DNA of 64,000 nt from Bacteroidota bacterium. GTDB taxonomy: Bacteria > Bacteroidota > Bacteroidia > UBA4408. Below, piece by piece: positions 9,485 through 18,924 of the stretch (within the stretch, counting starts at the first letter, position 1; every line of letters begins with the position of its first letter). The notes beneath the pieces were generated by a model, which saw nothing but the letters and a program-made list of their open reading frames with translations, did no database searches and had not been told where the DNA came from. The position numbers were made by a program, and so were the translations under genes. The stretch lies in the NCBI GenBank assembly GCA_963169745.1, contig CAUJCU010000010.1, positions 1 through 64,000 of the forward strand, read 5' to 3'.

Positions 9485-10831
9485 ATGGATTTTAAAGCAC
9501 TTCATAGTATTTCGGCAATTGATGGTCGTTATTGGAATAAAACTGAAGAGTTGAGTCAGTATTTTTCAGAATTTGCCCTTATTAAATATCGCGTTTATAT
9601 TGAAGTTGAATATTTTATTGCTTTGTGCGAGCTTCCCCTGCCGCAACTGCAAGAAGTTCCCAAACAAGCTCTAATTCAACTCAGGAAGCTTTGTGAAGAG
9701 TTTAACGAAACATCTGCTTGGGCAATAAAAGAAATTGAGAAAACAACAAACCATGATGTAAAAGCAGTAGAGTATTTTTTACGCGATAAATTTGACGAAA
9801 TAGGACTTGGGCATTATAAAGAATTTATTCATTTTGGACTGACCTCACAGGATATTAATAACACGGCTGTTCCTTTGATGTATAAGAATGCCTTGGAAGA
9901 AAACATCATTCCTTTTATTGAAACTTTAATTTCTGAATTAACTCAACTTTCTGAAACCTGTGCTGATGTTCCGTTACTTGCGCATACACACGGGCAACCC
10001 GCTTCGCCTACCAAATTAGGTAAAGAGTTTATGGTGTTTGTAGAACGTATGCAAAATCAAGTAGAACAACTAAAAAAGGTACCTTTTGGAGCTAAATTTG
10101 GAGGTGCTACCGGAAATTTTAATGCTCATTGTGTTGCCTATCCAGAGCTTGACTGGCCTCAATTCGCCAATCATTTTGTAAACGCTGTTTTAAAATTAAA
10201 AAGACAAACTTATACGACTCAAATTGAGCATTATGACAACCTTGCAGCGTCTTTTGATGCGCTAAAACGTATTAACATAATTTTACTCGATTTGTGCCGT
10301 GATGTATGGATGTATATTGCTATGAACTATTTTAAGCAAAAACTTAAAGAAGGTGAAGTAGGATCATCAGCTATGCCTCATAAAGTGAATCCTATTGATT
10401 TTGAAAATGCTGAAGGAAATTTAGGAATGGCCAATGCCTTATTTGAGTTTTTGTCGTCAAAACTTCCGGTGTCACGTTTGCAGCGTGATTTAACAGATTC
10501 TACCGTAATTAGAAATATTGGAATGCCCATTGCACATAGCTTAATTGCTTATAAGGCTATACAAAATGGTATGCGGAAATTATTGATTAATCGGCAAGCT
10601 ATTGAAAAGGATCTGGAAGAGAATTGGGCCGTAGTTGCTGAAGCCATACAAACCATCTTAAGGCGAGAGTTTTATCCGCATCCCTATAACGCTTTAAAGC
10701 AATTAACTCGCACGCATCAAACCATTTCACGGCAAACCTTACATGATTTTATTGATCATCTTGATTTAAGCGAAAAGGTTAAATCCGAATTGAAGGTCAT
10801 AACGCCACATAACTACACAGGTATTTTTTAA
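9485..10831 (+). CDS. purB: Adenylosuccinate lyase
   Basis: A fumarase/aspartase superfamily lyase acting twice in purine synthesis: SAICAR to AICAR plus fumarate, and adenylosuccinate to AMP plus fumarate. The family signature SSAMPHKVNPIDFE lies near residue 294, with the flexible catalytic serine loop. HFGLTSQDINNTA and AHTHGQPASPTKLG, with the catalytic His, are both present. Length 448 matches the PurB form of E. coli (456) rather than the shorter Bacillus form, and the segment TTNHDVKAVEYFL fits that subgroup. Monocistronic, divergent from the FadL gene. I see no clear terminator before 11.0 kb. Confidence 0.96.
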   Translation: MDFKALHSISAIDGRYWNKTEELSQYFSEFALIKYRVYIEVEYFIALCELPLPQLQEVPKQALIQLRKLCEEFNETSAWAIKEIEKTTNHDVKAVEYFLRDKFDEIGLGHYKEFIHFGLTSQDINNTAVPLMYKNALEENIIPFIETLISELTQLSETCADVPLLAHTHGQPASPTKLGKEFMVFVERMQNQVEQLKKVPFGAKFGGATGNFNAHCVAYPELDWPQFANHFVNAVLKLKRQTYTTQIEHYDNLAASFDALKRINIILLDLCRDVWMYIAMNYFKQKLKEGEVGSSAMPHKVNPIDFENAEGNLGMANALFEFLSSKLPVSRLQRDLTDSTVIRNIGMPIAHSLIAYKAIQNGMRKLLINRQAIEKDLEENWAVVAEAIQTILRREFYPHPYNALKQLTRTHQTISRQTLHDFIDHLDLSEKVKSELKVITPHNYTGIF

Positions 10832-11033
10832 AGCATTAGGATAATTAAGGCTTATTTCATAATGTATTTTATTTATCTTTTGCAGTACAAGCCTGAGCTT
10901 TTTCAGCTGAAACGAATTTCATAAATAGGTTTACCATATTTAGAAAAATAGTATTAAAATATTTAACAGCATTTGCTCAAATTATGCTACAGGCTTTTAT
11001 AGATTGGGCTTTGGCGTGTATTACTTGCCGTAT

Positions 11034-11591
11034 TTATACAAATAATATACCTCTAAAACCTCTTGCCCCATAATATGATTCTGCTCCATTGTGATAGGTA
11101 AATACTCTTCCAAATCGAAAATCACAAAAAATGGCACCACCTAAAATTCTTATTTCGTCAGGTGTCAATACCCAGCTTGAGGTTTTATTATCAAATTTTA
11201 CTTTATTATGATAGGTTTTATACTGCTCTTCTGTAAGAAGTGTTACACCGATTTCTTTTGCAAAGGCAATTGCACTATTTTGGGGCTTATTTGCCTTTCT
11301 ATCTTCTAAGGCTTTGGGGTCATAACAGAAACTTCTTCGTCCTAATGGGCTTTCTTTGGAACAATCTATAAAAATATATTCACCCGATTGTTTATTATAA
11401 TCAACTACATCCGGTTCACCACCGGTAAGTTCCATTTGATTTAATGTCCATAATTTCTCTGGGTTAGTCTCTATTTTTTTTTGCACTAACGCCCAATACA
11501 TACCTTTATGCCTATTCATGTTTCTATGAAAACGATCTTGAAGTGTTTTCAGAAATTCAATTTTAATTTGATTATTTATTTGTTTTTTCAT
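11034..11591 (-). CDS. DUF4256 family protein
   Basis: A 185-residue cytosolic protein that I recognise as DUF4256: an opening helix MKKQINNQIKIEFLKTL followed by LQDRFHRNMNRHKG, then MELTGGEPDVV, YIFIDCSKESPLGRRSFCYD, and a C-terminal GGAIFCDFRFGRVFTYHNGA. No catalytic function is established for the family, and nothing here supplies one. It is flanked by about 200-240 nt of AT-rich sequence on both sides and stands alone next to an orphan lipoprotein, so it may belong to an accessory patch. Complete, with a clear ATG start. Confidence 0.75.
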   Translation of the reverse strand: MKKQINNQIKIEFLKTLQDRFHRNMNRHKGMYWALVQKKIETNPEKLWTLNQMELTGGEPDVVDYNKQSGEYIFIDCSKESPLGRRSFCYDPKALEDRKANKPQNSAIAFAKEIGVTLLTEEQYKTYHNKVKFDNKTSSWVLTPDEIRILGGAIFCDFRFGRVFTYHNGAESYYGARGFRGILFV

Positions 11592-11835
11592 ATTTTATAT
11601 TTCTTGTAATAGATACGTGTTTATTAAGGTTAAGCTGGCTGATAAATTGGTTATGCTATGTTTACTTCTTATACTTATCAATGTAATAATTATTTAAGAA
11701 ACACAGCAAAAACTGACTTGTGGGTTACTATATTCAAATAGTAATTTATTAGAACCGATACTGTTTTAATTCACAATTCAATAATTACATTTTTACTTTT
11801 TTAAGGTTATTCAGTCTTCAAAAAAACAATTTCGT

Positions 11836-12831
11836 TTAGTCATTCATTACACTAAAATTTTCAAACTCTGTAGAAAGTGTTTTTAAGTCCTGCTTCATCA
11901 ATTTTATGTATGATTCAATTTGGTCATACATTGCTGCTCTGTTTTCTAATTGTTCAAAGGTGTATTTACCACCTAAGCCAAAATAAATTTCGTGTGTTTC
12001 TTTACTATTATGCTTTGCCCTTTTATCAACCTGTCCAAATGTTTTCCAATGTTCTATTAATAAATTTCTTAATGATACCTTTCTTACTTCTGAATTTTTA
12101 TAATTTAAATAATACCAAATTGAAGCAGGTAATGTTTTTGATGTTGTAGGGCCAACCCAAATTTCTCCCGGTGTATTTCTTTCGTGAACAAACTCAATCT
12201 TTTTCTTATTGTTTAGCATCAAAATACCTAATGATGCTTCCGTTATTGCTGTTCCAATGGCCACATAACTTCCTAAGTTTTCAACATCACTATTGTTGAG
12301 TACTTCGGTTGCTATTGCTCCCAACGCGCCTACAATAATAGAGCCTATTACTAAATTCTTTTCTCGCTTTTCAACTTCCCCTTTTAAAAAGCTTGCAATT
12401 TGTGTAGTTCTTTCTTCTTCACAATCCAATTCACTCGAAACAGATGAAATTTCTAACGATGCAATGTTTACTTTTTGGTTAATTGCTAATTTAAGTTCAA
12501 TTAGTTTAAGCTTATTTTCTGAAGTAGGGTGTTGGGAATAATTTTTTTTTAAAATATTGAAATTTTCCAACAAATCTAAAACCCCAAATGCATTAGCAAT
12601 GTTTAAAGATCCAAACGAAAAGTTTTGAAACAAATTAGAGTCTATGATTTGTTTTTCTATTGAAATTGGCAAATCTTTAGAAGTGTAACTGTAGTCCTCT
12701 TGATCGTAACAATTGCTTTTTCCTATGTGTCCTATAGATGATGTATTTCTAATTCCTGCACATGACGAAAGTATAACTACTGAAATGAACAAGCAAAAGT
12801 GTGTAAATTTTGATTTAGTATTTGGTATCAT
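11836..12831 (-). CDS. Orphan lipoprotein with a glycine-rich hydrophobic hairpin
   Basis: A lipoprotein signal is clear: MIPNTKSKFTHFCLFISVV followed by the lipobox LSSC with Cys near residue 24. Around residues 160-210 there are two consecutive hydrophobic stretches rich in Gly and Ala (NLVIGSIIVGALGAIATEVL, and GSYVAIGTAITEASLGILML) separated by a short polar turn and closed by NNKKK, like a glycine-zipper hairpin. The rest is helical and charged, with Trp-containing EIWVGPTT and SIWYYLNYKN segments. I do not recognise a family. A membrane-inserting or oligomerising envelope lipoprotein is the most that can be inferred. It reads away from the glycosyltransferase at 13.1 kb. Confidence 0.7.
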   Translation of the reverse strand: MIPNTKSKFTHFCLFISVVILSSCAGIRNTSSIGHIGKSNCYDQEDYSYTSKDLPISIEKQIIDSNLFQNFSFGSLNIANAFGVLDLLENFNILKKNYSQHPTSENKLKLIELKLAINQKVNIASLEISSVSSELDCEEERTTQIASFLKGEVEKREKNLVIGSIIVGALGAIATEVLNNSDVENLGSYVAIGTAITEASLGILMLNNKKKIEFVHERNTPGEIWVGPTTSKTLPASIWYYLNYKNSEVRKVSLRNLLIEHWKTFGQVDKRAKHNSKETHEIYFGLGGKYTFEQLENRAAMYDQIESYIKLMKQDLKTLSTEFENFSVMND

Positions 12832-13137
12832 TTTGATATCCAGTATTGTATAAGGTATTTTATAAAGTTAATATACGTTTTAAAAATCTTCTTAGAACCA
12901 AAGGTAAAAAAAGAGCCTTTATAAAGCTATTCGTTATTTCATTTGTGACTTAAACAATTCATACAATGAGATTTGTAGTTATTTAGAATGTAAAATTTTT
13001 TTGCAAAACTAAAGCCATACGCATATTGCGTTAAAATAAGAACACGAAAAATTTGTTCTGTATAAATTATCATTTTTTGTTTTAATAAAAAAACAGATAA
13101 GTTTTCATAAAATCTGCTTTATTTGCTGATTCATAAT
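12832..13137. other. Divergent intergenic region, 306 bp
   Basis: Very AT-rich spacer between the divergent lipoprotein and glycosyltransferase genes. It contains one short inverted repeat, ACGCA-TAT-TGCGT, around 13018-13030, and several A/T runs. I see no ORF longer than a few codons, no RNA gene and no consensus promoter. Confidence 0.5.
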
Positions 13138-14289
13138 ATGGCCGAGAAAAAACGTATTCTTTTATTTATTGATTGGTATCTCCCCGGATACAAGGCTGGT
13201 GGTCCAATTCAATCGTGCGCTAATTTAGTAGCTCATTTGCAAAGCAGCTACCAGTTCTTTATTGTTACTCGAGACACCGATTATTGTGAAAATATACCTT
13301 ATTCAACAGTGAAATCGGATAGCTGGAATTTAATAAACGAAAATGTACACGTGTATTACTTTAGTAAAGACGGTTTGAATAGAAAAAACATTTTTAAGCT
13401 ATTATCCGAAACACCATTCGATTACGTTTATTTAAACGGAATATTTTCTTTTTATTTTACTATTATTCCTTTACTCTATTTCAGAAAAAAGAAAACCAAA
13501 AACATTGTACTGGCAGCTCGTGGTATGCTCGCACCTGGTGCATTGGAAATAAAAGGACGTAAAAAAAATATTTTCCTTTTCATAGCTCAAGCACTTAAAC
13601 TTTATAAGGGACTTGTTTTTCATGCAACAGGAGCAGATGAGAAAAAAGATATTGAAAGTATTTTTGGAAAAAATACAGCTATTAAAATTGCCGGTAATTT
13701 GCCTAAAATTGCAACTAAAGTGGGCTTTTCAGAAAGATTTAAAACAAAATCGCAGTTACAACTTGTGAATATTGCCCGTATAGCTCCCGAAAAAAACCTA
13801 CTTTATGCTTTAGAAATTTTAAAACAAGTTAAACAAGAAATCGTATTTGATTTTTATGGACCGGTTTACGATTCAACTTATTTTGAATTATGCACTTCTT
13901 TTATTTCTACACTTCCTCCTCATATCCACGCAACCTATAAAGGCGTTATTCCGAATGTGTCTGTTGCTCAAAAACTAAACGATTATCATGCTTTGTTTAT
14001 GCCTACTTTAGGCGAGAATTTTGGTCATATTATTTTAGAGTCCTTACAAGCATCATGTCCGGTAATAATTAGCGATCAAACCCCGTGGCGTAATTTAGAG
14101 CAATCAAAGGCCGGGTGGGATATTGCTTTAAAGGATAAATCAAAGTTTATTGAAACCATAGAAATGCTGGCCGATACCCATCAAGAAACCTATAATTTAT
14201 GGTCAAAAGGGGCTTATACTATGGCCGAGCACTTTACCGAAAACAAAACACTTTTAGAAGATAACTACAATCTTTTTAACGCGCCATAA
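13138..14289 (+). CDS. Glycosyltransferase, GT4-like (GT-B fold)
   Basis: Starts MAEKKRILLFIDWYLPGYKAGGP, the N-terminal Rossmann strand and glycine loop of GT-B enzymes. The C-terminal half holds VNIARIAPEKNLLYALEIL, the linker motif of family 4, and the nucleotide-sugar site PTLGENFGHIILESLQA, corresponding to the E-x7-E motif. It transfers a sugar from a nucleotide donor in surface glycan assembly; donor and acceptor cannot be told. I choose the ATG at 13138; an in-frame TTG 15 nt earlier only adds five residues. It stands alone, not next to other glycan genes. Confidence 0.88.
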   Translation: MAEKKRILLFIDWYLPGYKAGGPIQSCANLVAHLQSSYQFFIVTRDTDYCENIPYSTVKSDSWNLINENVHVYYFSKDGLNRKNIFKLLSETPFDYVYLNGIFSFYFTIIPLLYFRKKKTKNIVLAARGMLAPGALEIKGRKKNIFLFIAQALKLYKGLVFHATGADEKKDIESIFGKNTAIKIAGNLPKIATKVGFSERFKTKSQLQLVNIARIAPEKNLLYALEILKQVKQEIVFDFYGPVYDSTYFELCTSFISTLPPHIHATYKGVIPNVSVAQKLNDYHALFMPTLGENFGHIILESLQASCPVIISDQTPWRNLEQSKAGWDIALKDKSKFIETIEMLADTHQETYNLWSKGAYTMAEHFTENKTLLEDNYNLFNAP

Positions 14290-14522
14290 CGGAATGAGTT
14301 GCAATAGGTTTAAAGTATTAAATAGCAACTAACTACATTTGTTTTCTTGTAAATTAAGTTATTCATTTTGTATTCAATTTTGAATAAGAATTACGAATAG
14401 GTTTTTTATTTTTATTTGCAAATGTTTTTATTATATTAATAAGTAATTACCTGTTTCTACTGTTCCAATAGAACTTGTTTATAAAATGTAAAAAGTTAAA
14501 TTACAGTTTAAATATTTTTTTT

Positions 14523-14530
14523 TAAGTTTG
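14523..14530 (+). promoter_or_regulatory. Candidate -7 element for yqgE, almost touching the start codon
   Basis: TAAGTTTG matches the Bacteroidetes -7 consensus TAnnTTTG, but ends only 4 nt before the ATG at 14535. If used, transcription would start at or next to the start codon, giving a leaderless mRNA. No good -33 TTG is visible at the expected distance. Confidence 0.35.
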
Positions 14531-14534
14531 TTTT

Positions 14535-15101
14535 ATGCCTCTTAACGCAATAAAGCCTCAAAAGGGTCATTTACTTATTTCGGAGCCCACTTTAAACGAC
14601 TCTTATTTTAATCGAGCTGTTGTTTTGATTACCGAGCACAACGCTGATGGAACAGTTGGGTTTATTTTAAATAAACCACTTGAAATATCGTTGAATGAGT
14701 TGCTAAAAGGAGTTGACGATACGGTTAACCCTACTGTTTTTTTTGGCGGCCCAGTTAAAAAGGATAACTTGTTTTTTATACATGATTTTGGTAAAGAAAT
14801 TGAAGGGTCTCTTTTTGTTCATAAGAATTTGTACTGGGGAGGTAATTTTGAAATGGTATATGACAAATTATTAGAAAACAAGGAAAATTATAATCATGTA
14901 CGTTTTTTTGTTGGCTATTCAGGATGGGAACCAAACCAGTTGGAAGAAGAATTGAATCAAAATACCTGGGTTGTCAGTGATAATTTGGATGAACGAATTT
15001 TTGAAATAAAACCAAGTAAACTTTGGAAAGACACACTGCTAAATATGGATTCAGATTTAGCATTATTAGGCTTTTTTCCCGACAATCCACAGCTCAACTA
15101 A
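14535..15101 (+). CDS. yqgE: YqgE/AlgH family protein (DUF179)
   Basis: A 188-residue single-domain protein with the family signature: KGHLLISEPTLNDSYF, VVLITEHNADGTVGFILNKP, FFGGPV, and VRFFVGYSGWEPNQLEEEL. It is widespread and structurally known, but its molecular role is unsettled (AlgH was tied to alginate regulation in Pseudomonas). The start at 14535 places the conserved KPQKGHLL strand eight residues in, as in other members. Convergent with the following methyltransferase, 28 nt away. Confidence 0.92.
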   Translation: MPLNAIKPQKGHLLISEPTLNDSYFNRAVVLITEHNADGTVGFILNKPLEISLNELLKGVDDTVNPTVFFGGPVKKDNLFFIHDFGKEIEGSLFVHKNLYWGGNFEMVYDKLLENKENYNHVRFFVGYSGWEPNQLEEELNQNTWVVSDNLDERIFEIKPSKLWKDTLLNMDSDLALLGFFPDNPQLN

Positions 15102-15129
15102 GTTCTTATAGCCTCCCTAAAACAAACAT

Positions 15130-15897
15130 TTATTCTTTTTCAGAACAAATTATAAAACTGGTAGCTAGTATACTAAATTTGCTGAAGAAGGTGTGTTCTA
15201 TTTTAGCACTAAACCAATTGCTGAATCGGGGCATAAATCGTGTGAAGGGATAATGAAAAAGATTTACATTATAAAAAACGACTTGAATATTTTTGAACCC
15301 ATTTTTTCTAAAAAGCATTTCAGCCTCCTGATAAGACCACATTTTACGATCTGGTTTTGGAGTGTACTTTTTGGTTAATAAGGTAATTAATTTTCTAAAA
15401 GGTGATAACAAATTGACCGCCCAATAATCTATGGAGTTTTTGTGGGGAAAGGATAAGATTAATTTCCCATTTTTTTTTATTAGGGAGGCCGCTTGGCGTA
15501 TCCCTTCATCAGGGTTTTCAAAATATTCGATATAGCCCATACCAATTGCTTGATTAAAAAGTTTTTCAGACTTAAATTCCGATGAGTCACATAATACAAA
15601 CTGCGCTTTTCCTGATGCAACTTCTAATGCAAAACGCTTGTTGCAGGCTTCAATCATTTCAGCAGAAAGGTCAAACCCCGTATATTGAGCCCCCGAATCA
15701 AGTACAACTTTAACCATTATACCGGTTCCGCATCCCATGTCCAAAACCTCTCCCTGTATGGGTTGCATCAGTTTTACGGTCTTTACAAACCGTTGAATAA
15801 ATGGGTAACTTAAAGGATTTTCAGGATTGTATAAGGAAGCCCAGTCTCCACTAATAGCCTGATTCCTAAAATAATTTAATATCGTGTTTTTATCCAT
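15130..15897 (-). CDS. Class I SAM-dependent methyltransferase
   Basis: Motif I of the Rossmann-fold methyltransferases is clear as VLDMGCGTGIMVKVV near residue 52, followed by the acidic loop FDLSAEMIEACNKRF and the post-motif IKKNGKLILSFPHKNS. The C-terminal third is basic and aromatic. The substrate is not evident: ubiquinone/sterol-type, lipid or glycan methyltransferases share this outline. It lies between yqgE (convergent) and the secreted protease (same strand, 67 nt upstream). Confidence 0.85.
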   Translation of the reverse strand: MDKNTILNYFRNQAISGDWASLYNPENPLSYPFIQRFVKTVKLMQPIQGEVLDMGCGTGIMVKVVLDSGAQYTGFDLSAEMIEACNKRFALEVASGKAQFVLCDSSEFKSEKLFNQAIGMGYIEYFENPDEGIRQAASLIKKNGKLILSFPHKNSIDYWAVNLLSPFRKLITLLTKKYTPKPDRKMWSYQEAEMLFRKNGFKNIQVVFYNVNLFHYPFTRFMPRFSNWFSAKIEHTFFSKFSILATSFIICSEKE

Positions 15898-15964
15898 AAA
15901 AATTGGAAAGATAAAGCAGTAAAAAGAGTATATTTACTTTTTAATCTTTCTTTATAAATTAAGC

Positions 15965-18832
15965 TTACTCCCTATAAATACAAAACTTTGCATTTAAAGT
16001 GGTTGATTTTGAAATTAACTTACAGGTATAAATGCCAGAAGGTAAATTATGAGTCTTGAACGAAACAGAGCTGTTTCCCAACAAGGCTGCTTTAGCCTCT
16101 ATACTTTGAATCAGCTTTCCTTCTATGGTATATATTTCTATTTGACCAATTTCGTTGGGATTCAATGTATAATTAAAATTAACAACTTCGTTTGCAGGAT
16201 TAGGGAAAACGGTAAAGTTCGGTAACTGATTCTCATTAACGGTAAAAGAGGTAATTAATGGGAAAGCTGCATCATATCTAATCTGTGCATTTACTGCTCC
16301 TGTCTCAAGTTCCGTAAGATTATCTCCTCCAATAAAAGCAAAAGCCACAATTACAGAATCATTAGGTGCAACAGAAAATGGTCCGGTACTTACAATATTA
16401 ATAACATCATTGCCACTTCCGGTTCCTCCGGCTTGTGGACGCGAAGTTGTCATTGTTTGATACTTTTCTGCTGTACTATATCCATCAGCCAAATTAATTC
16501 CACCACCACCACCGGTAAGGTTGTCGGCTGCATAAAAATTAAATAATCCCGGGCTTAATAGCTTTACACCTCCATAAAGCTGTGTAGAAGTAGTGGCGTA
16601 GCTATAACCTAATTTGAGGGCAGCATTCAGGTCCGATTTGTTTTTATCATAGTTCTGAATATCCCAATCGGTAAAAATACCGGCATATAAGTTATTTAAT
16701 GTATTTGATGAATTGTTCTGAATAGCATACCTAACAATGACGTAATTCATATCTCCGGGAGCATTCCAGGCAAAAGCGCGGTGTTTTACTGTTATATTTA
16801 GTTTAGCTGTTGGTGTGGCACCATTATCGTTAAACACACCCGATAAATCAAAATCTGAAATTACAGAAGGGTTATCAATAGCCACACGTGATTGTGATAC
16901 AAAATCATTATCAGAATTTGATGTTGTTCCTCTAACGGTATTCACTGTTTTGGTGGTAGAAGTTCCTATCATAAGACCACATTCATAAGCTAATGAGGAG
17001 TCACGATAAACAAATCCAAGACCTTGAGTTTCTCCTTCTCCATTATAAAAAGAACGTCCTTTGCTGGTTATAGTTGTTTTTACATCATTAATAGTAACAT
17101 TAATATAATCAACATTCACAATCATTTCAAAGTTTTGAAAATCAGAATAGGTTGAACCATCGGTATAGGTTAGTTTAAACAATACAGTAGCGTTGGGTAA
17201 GGCTGTAGGATCAATAATTATTTTAAATGGATTGTTATTATTGTTGGTTCCTGATAAGGTATTTAAAGCACCTATTGTAAAGGAAGGACTAATAATATTA
17301 ACATAGGTAGGATTTGTTACAGCACTTAAAGTAACTACACAATTAGTGGTGGGAGCAAGGTAGTTTATAAAGTCACCGCTAATACTAATAGTATCTCCAG
17401 TAACAAAAGCATTATCGTTCCCATCAGTATAGTTAATAGGCTCCATTCGTACCGAAGGTAATGTTTGTGTAAGACTATTGGCCATATTAATTCGTCCCTT
17501 TCCTAATCGTCCCTTATAATTATTGTTGGTAATTATTCCATAAATATCATCACAAGTAACCCGCAATTGCTCCCCAATTTGTAGGGCATTAAAACTTGGA
17601 AAATGTGACTTAATGATTCCGGCTGCACCGGCTGCAATCGGAGATGACATAGAAGTTCCGCTCATGGTGGTATAGGTGTTGTCCGATACGGTTGAGTAAA
17701 TATTGTTTCCCGGTGCAGAAACATCTACCGAATAATTGTAGGTTGAAAAACTCGCTTTTGTATCACTAGCATTAGTTGCTGCAACAGATATAACATACTG
17801 AAAAGCGGCTGGATAGGAGGGAGCATCTATGTTATCATTACCGGCAGAAGCCAAAACAAGAGCGTTCTTATTAATAGTTGCATAAGTGATAACATCTTGT
17901 CCCATTTGTGAAAAAAAGCCTCCACCCCAGGAGCAGTTAATAATGTGACATCCGTGATCGGCCGCATAAGTAATGCCTTCATACCCATTGTTAATAGTGG
18001 TGGTGCTGCTTTGATTAGCACACTTTACGGGTAAAAATTTACAATTAAAACCTGAAGAAGCTACCCCTATACTGTTATTGGTAGAAGCTGCGGCACATCC
18101 CGAAACGTGAGAGCCATGAGAACTAGCATCTACATTAGGATTATTGTCGTTTTCGCTAACGTCCCAACCTTGAAAATTATCTATATAGCCATCACCATCA
18201 TCATCAATTCCATTTATGGGGTCAGCATAGTTCTTTTTTAAATTAGCTACTAAGTCCGGATGATCAATGTCTGTTCCTGAGTCAACTATACCTATTACCA
18301 CATTGGTATCACCTGTAGTAACATCCCAAGCATTATATGCCTTTATTTTATTTAGAAATGATTGTTGAGAAGTTTGGGGATCATTTACGGTAAAGTGCAT
18401 TTTATCAATAAATCGTGGTTCAGCATAGTGTATTTTTTTAGTTTCATAAAGCATGTTAATAGCCTCTTCAACAGTAAAGTCGTGGATGTAAACAATTTGA
18501 TAGATTAATGAAATATCGGTATAAGCCTGTCCCTGAGCATTAATTTTTTTTTCAGAAACACTACTGAAAGGAAATAGCTTTTTAATTTCGGTAACACCTA
18601 ACTTGTTAAACTTTTGTTGTAAATCAGCATCATTAATTTTTTGGTTGGTACACAAGCTTCTGTAACTCTCATTAACCCTCAGCACTATGGTTTTTTTCAA
18701 ATAGTCATTGGGGGTGCAGTTTATAGGGAGTTTATATTTATTAAGAGGTAACTGGTTGTTATTTTTAGCCCAAGAGTTTTGTGGACAAATACTAAAGTAT
18801 AAAGCTGTAAGCCATAAGTATGTATATTTCAT
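15965..18832 (-). CDS. Secreted subtilisin-like (S8) serine protease with T9SS sorting tail
   Basis: A 955-residue exported protease. After the signal peptide (ending near SWAKN) comes a propeptide of about 120 residues. The catalytic triad is complete: Asp in GIVDSGTDIDHPDL near 184, His in SSHGSHVSGCAA near 241, Ser in GTSMSSPIAAG near 392, with the oxyanion Asn in ASAGNDN. An Asp-rich GIDDDGDGYIDNFQGWD loop probably binds calcium. The following 450 residues are beta-rich, and the end is a type A T9SS tail (FTVFPNPANEVVNFN, then LPSGIYTCKL). It should be secreted across the outer membrane for extracellular protein breakdown. It lies downstream of the TonB receptor (about 90 nt), but the riboswitch logic there makes shared function unlikely. 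Confidence 0.93.
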   Translation of the reverse strand: MKYTYLWLTALYFSICPQNSWAKNNNQLPLNKYKLPINCTPNDYLKKTIVLRVNESYRSLCTNQKINDADLQQKFNKLGVTEIKKLFPFSSVSEKKINAQGQAYTDISLIYQIVYIHDFTVEEAINMLYETKKIHYAEPRFIDKMHFTVNDPQTSQQSFLNKIKAYNAWDVTTGDTNVVIGIVDSGTDIDHPDLVANLKKNYADPINGIDDDGDGYIDNFQGWDVSENDNNPNVDASSHGSHVSGCAAASTNNSIGVASSGFNCKFLPVKCANQSSTTTINNGYEGITYAADHGCHIINCSWGGGFFSQMGQDVITYATINKNALVLASAGNDNIDAPSYPAAFQYVISVAATNASDTKASFSTYNYSVDVSAPGNNIYSTVSDNTYTTMSGTSMSSPIAAGAAGIIKSHFPSFNALQIGEQLRVTCDDIYGIITNNNYKGRLGKGRINMANSLTQTLPSVRMEPINYTDGNDNAFVTGDTISISGDFINYLAPTTNCVVTLSAVTNPTYVNIISPSFTIGALNTLSGTNNNNNPFKIIIDPTALPNATVLFKLTYTDGSTYSDFQNFEMIVNVDYINVTINDVKTTITSKGRSFYNGEGETQGLGFVYRDSSLAYECGLMIGTSTTKTVNTVRGTTSNSDNDFVSQSRVAIDNPSVISDFDLSGVFNDNGATPTAKLNITVKHRAFAWNAPGDMNYVIVRYAIQNNSSNTLNNLYAGIFTDWDIQNYDKNKSDLNAALKLGYSYATTSTQLYGGVKLLSPGLFNFYAADNLTGGGGGINLADGYSTAEKYQTMTTSRPQAGGTGSGNDVINIVSTGPFSVAPNDSVIVAFAFIGGDNLTELETGAVNAQIRYDAAFPLITSFTVNENQLPNFTVFPNPANEVVNFNYTLNPNEIGQIEIYTIEGKLIQSIEAKAALLGNSSVSFKTHNLPSGIYTCKLISKSTTLNAKFCIYRE

Positions 18833-18924
18833 TTGGTTTATTTTTAATCAAATTAATAACTAAAAAATAGAAAATGAAAATTTTATTTGACCAATCTATT
18901 AAAAACACGGATTAAGTAATTTTC

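Noticed and set aside
10832-11033. Two short ORFs (20 and 29 codons) after purB
   Set aside because: No overlap with neighbours, start context or recognisable product; the second runs into the DUF4256 gene.
13018-13030. ACGCATATTGCGT inverted repeat as an operator
   Set aside because: Only 5-bp arms and a single copy; expected by chance.
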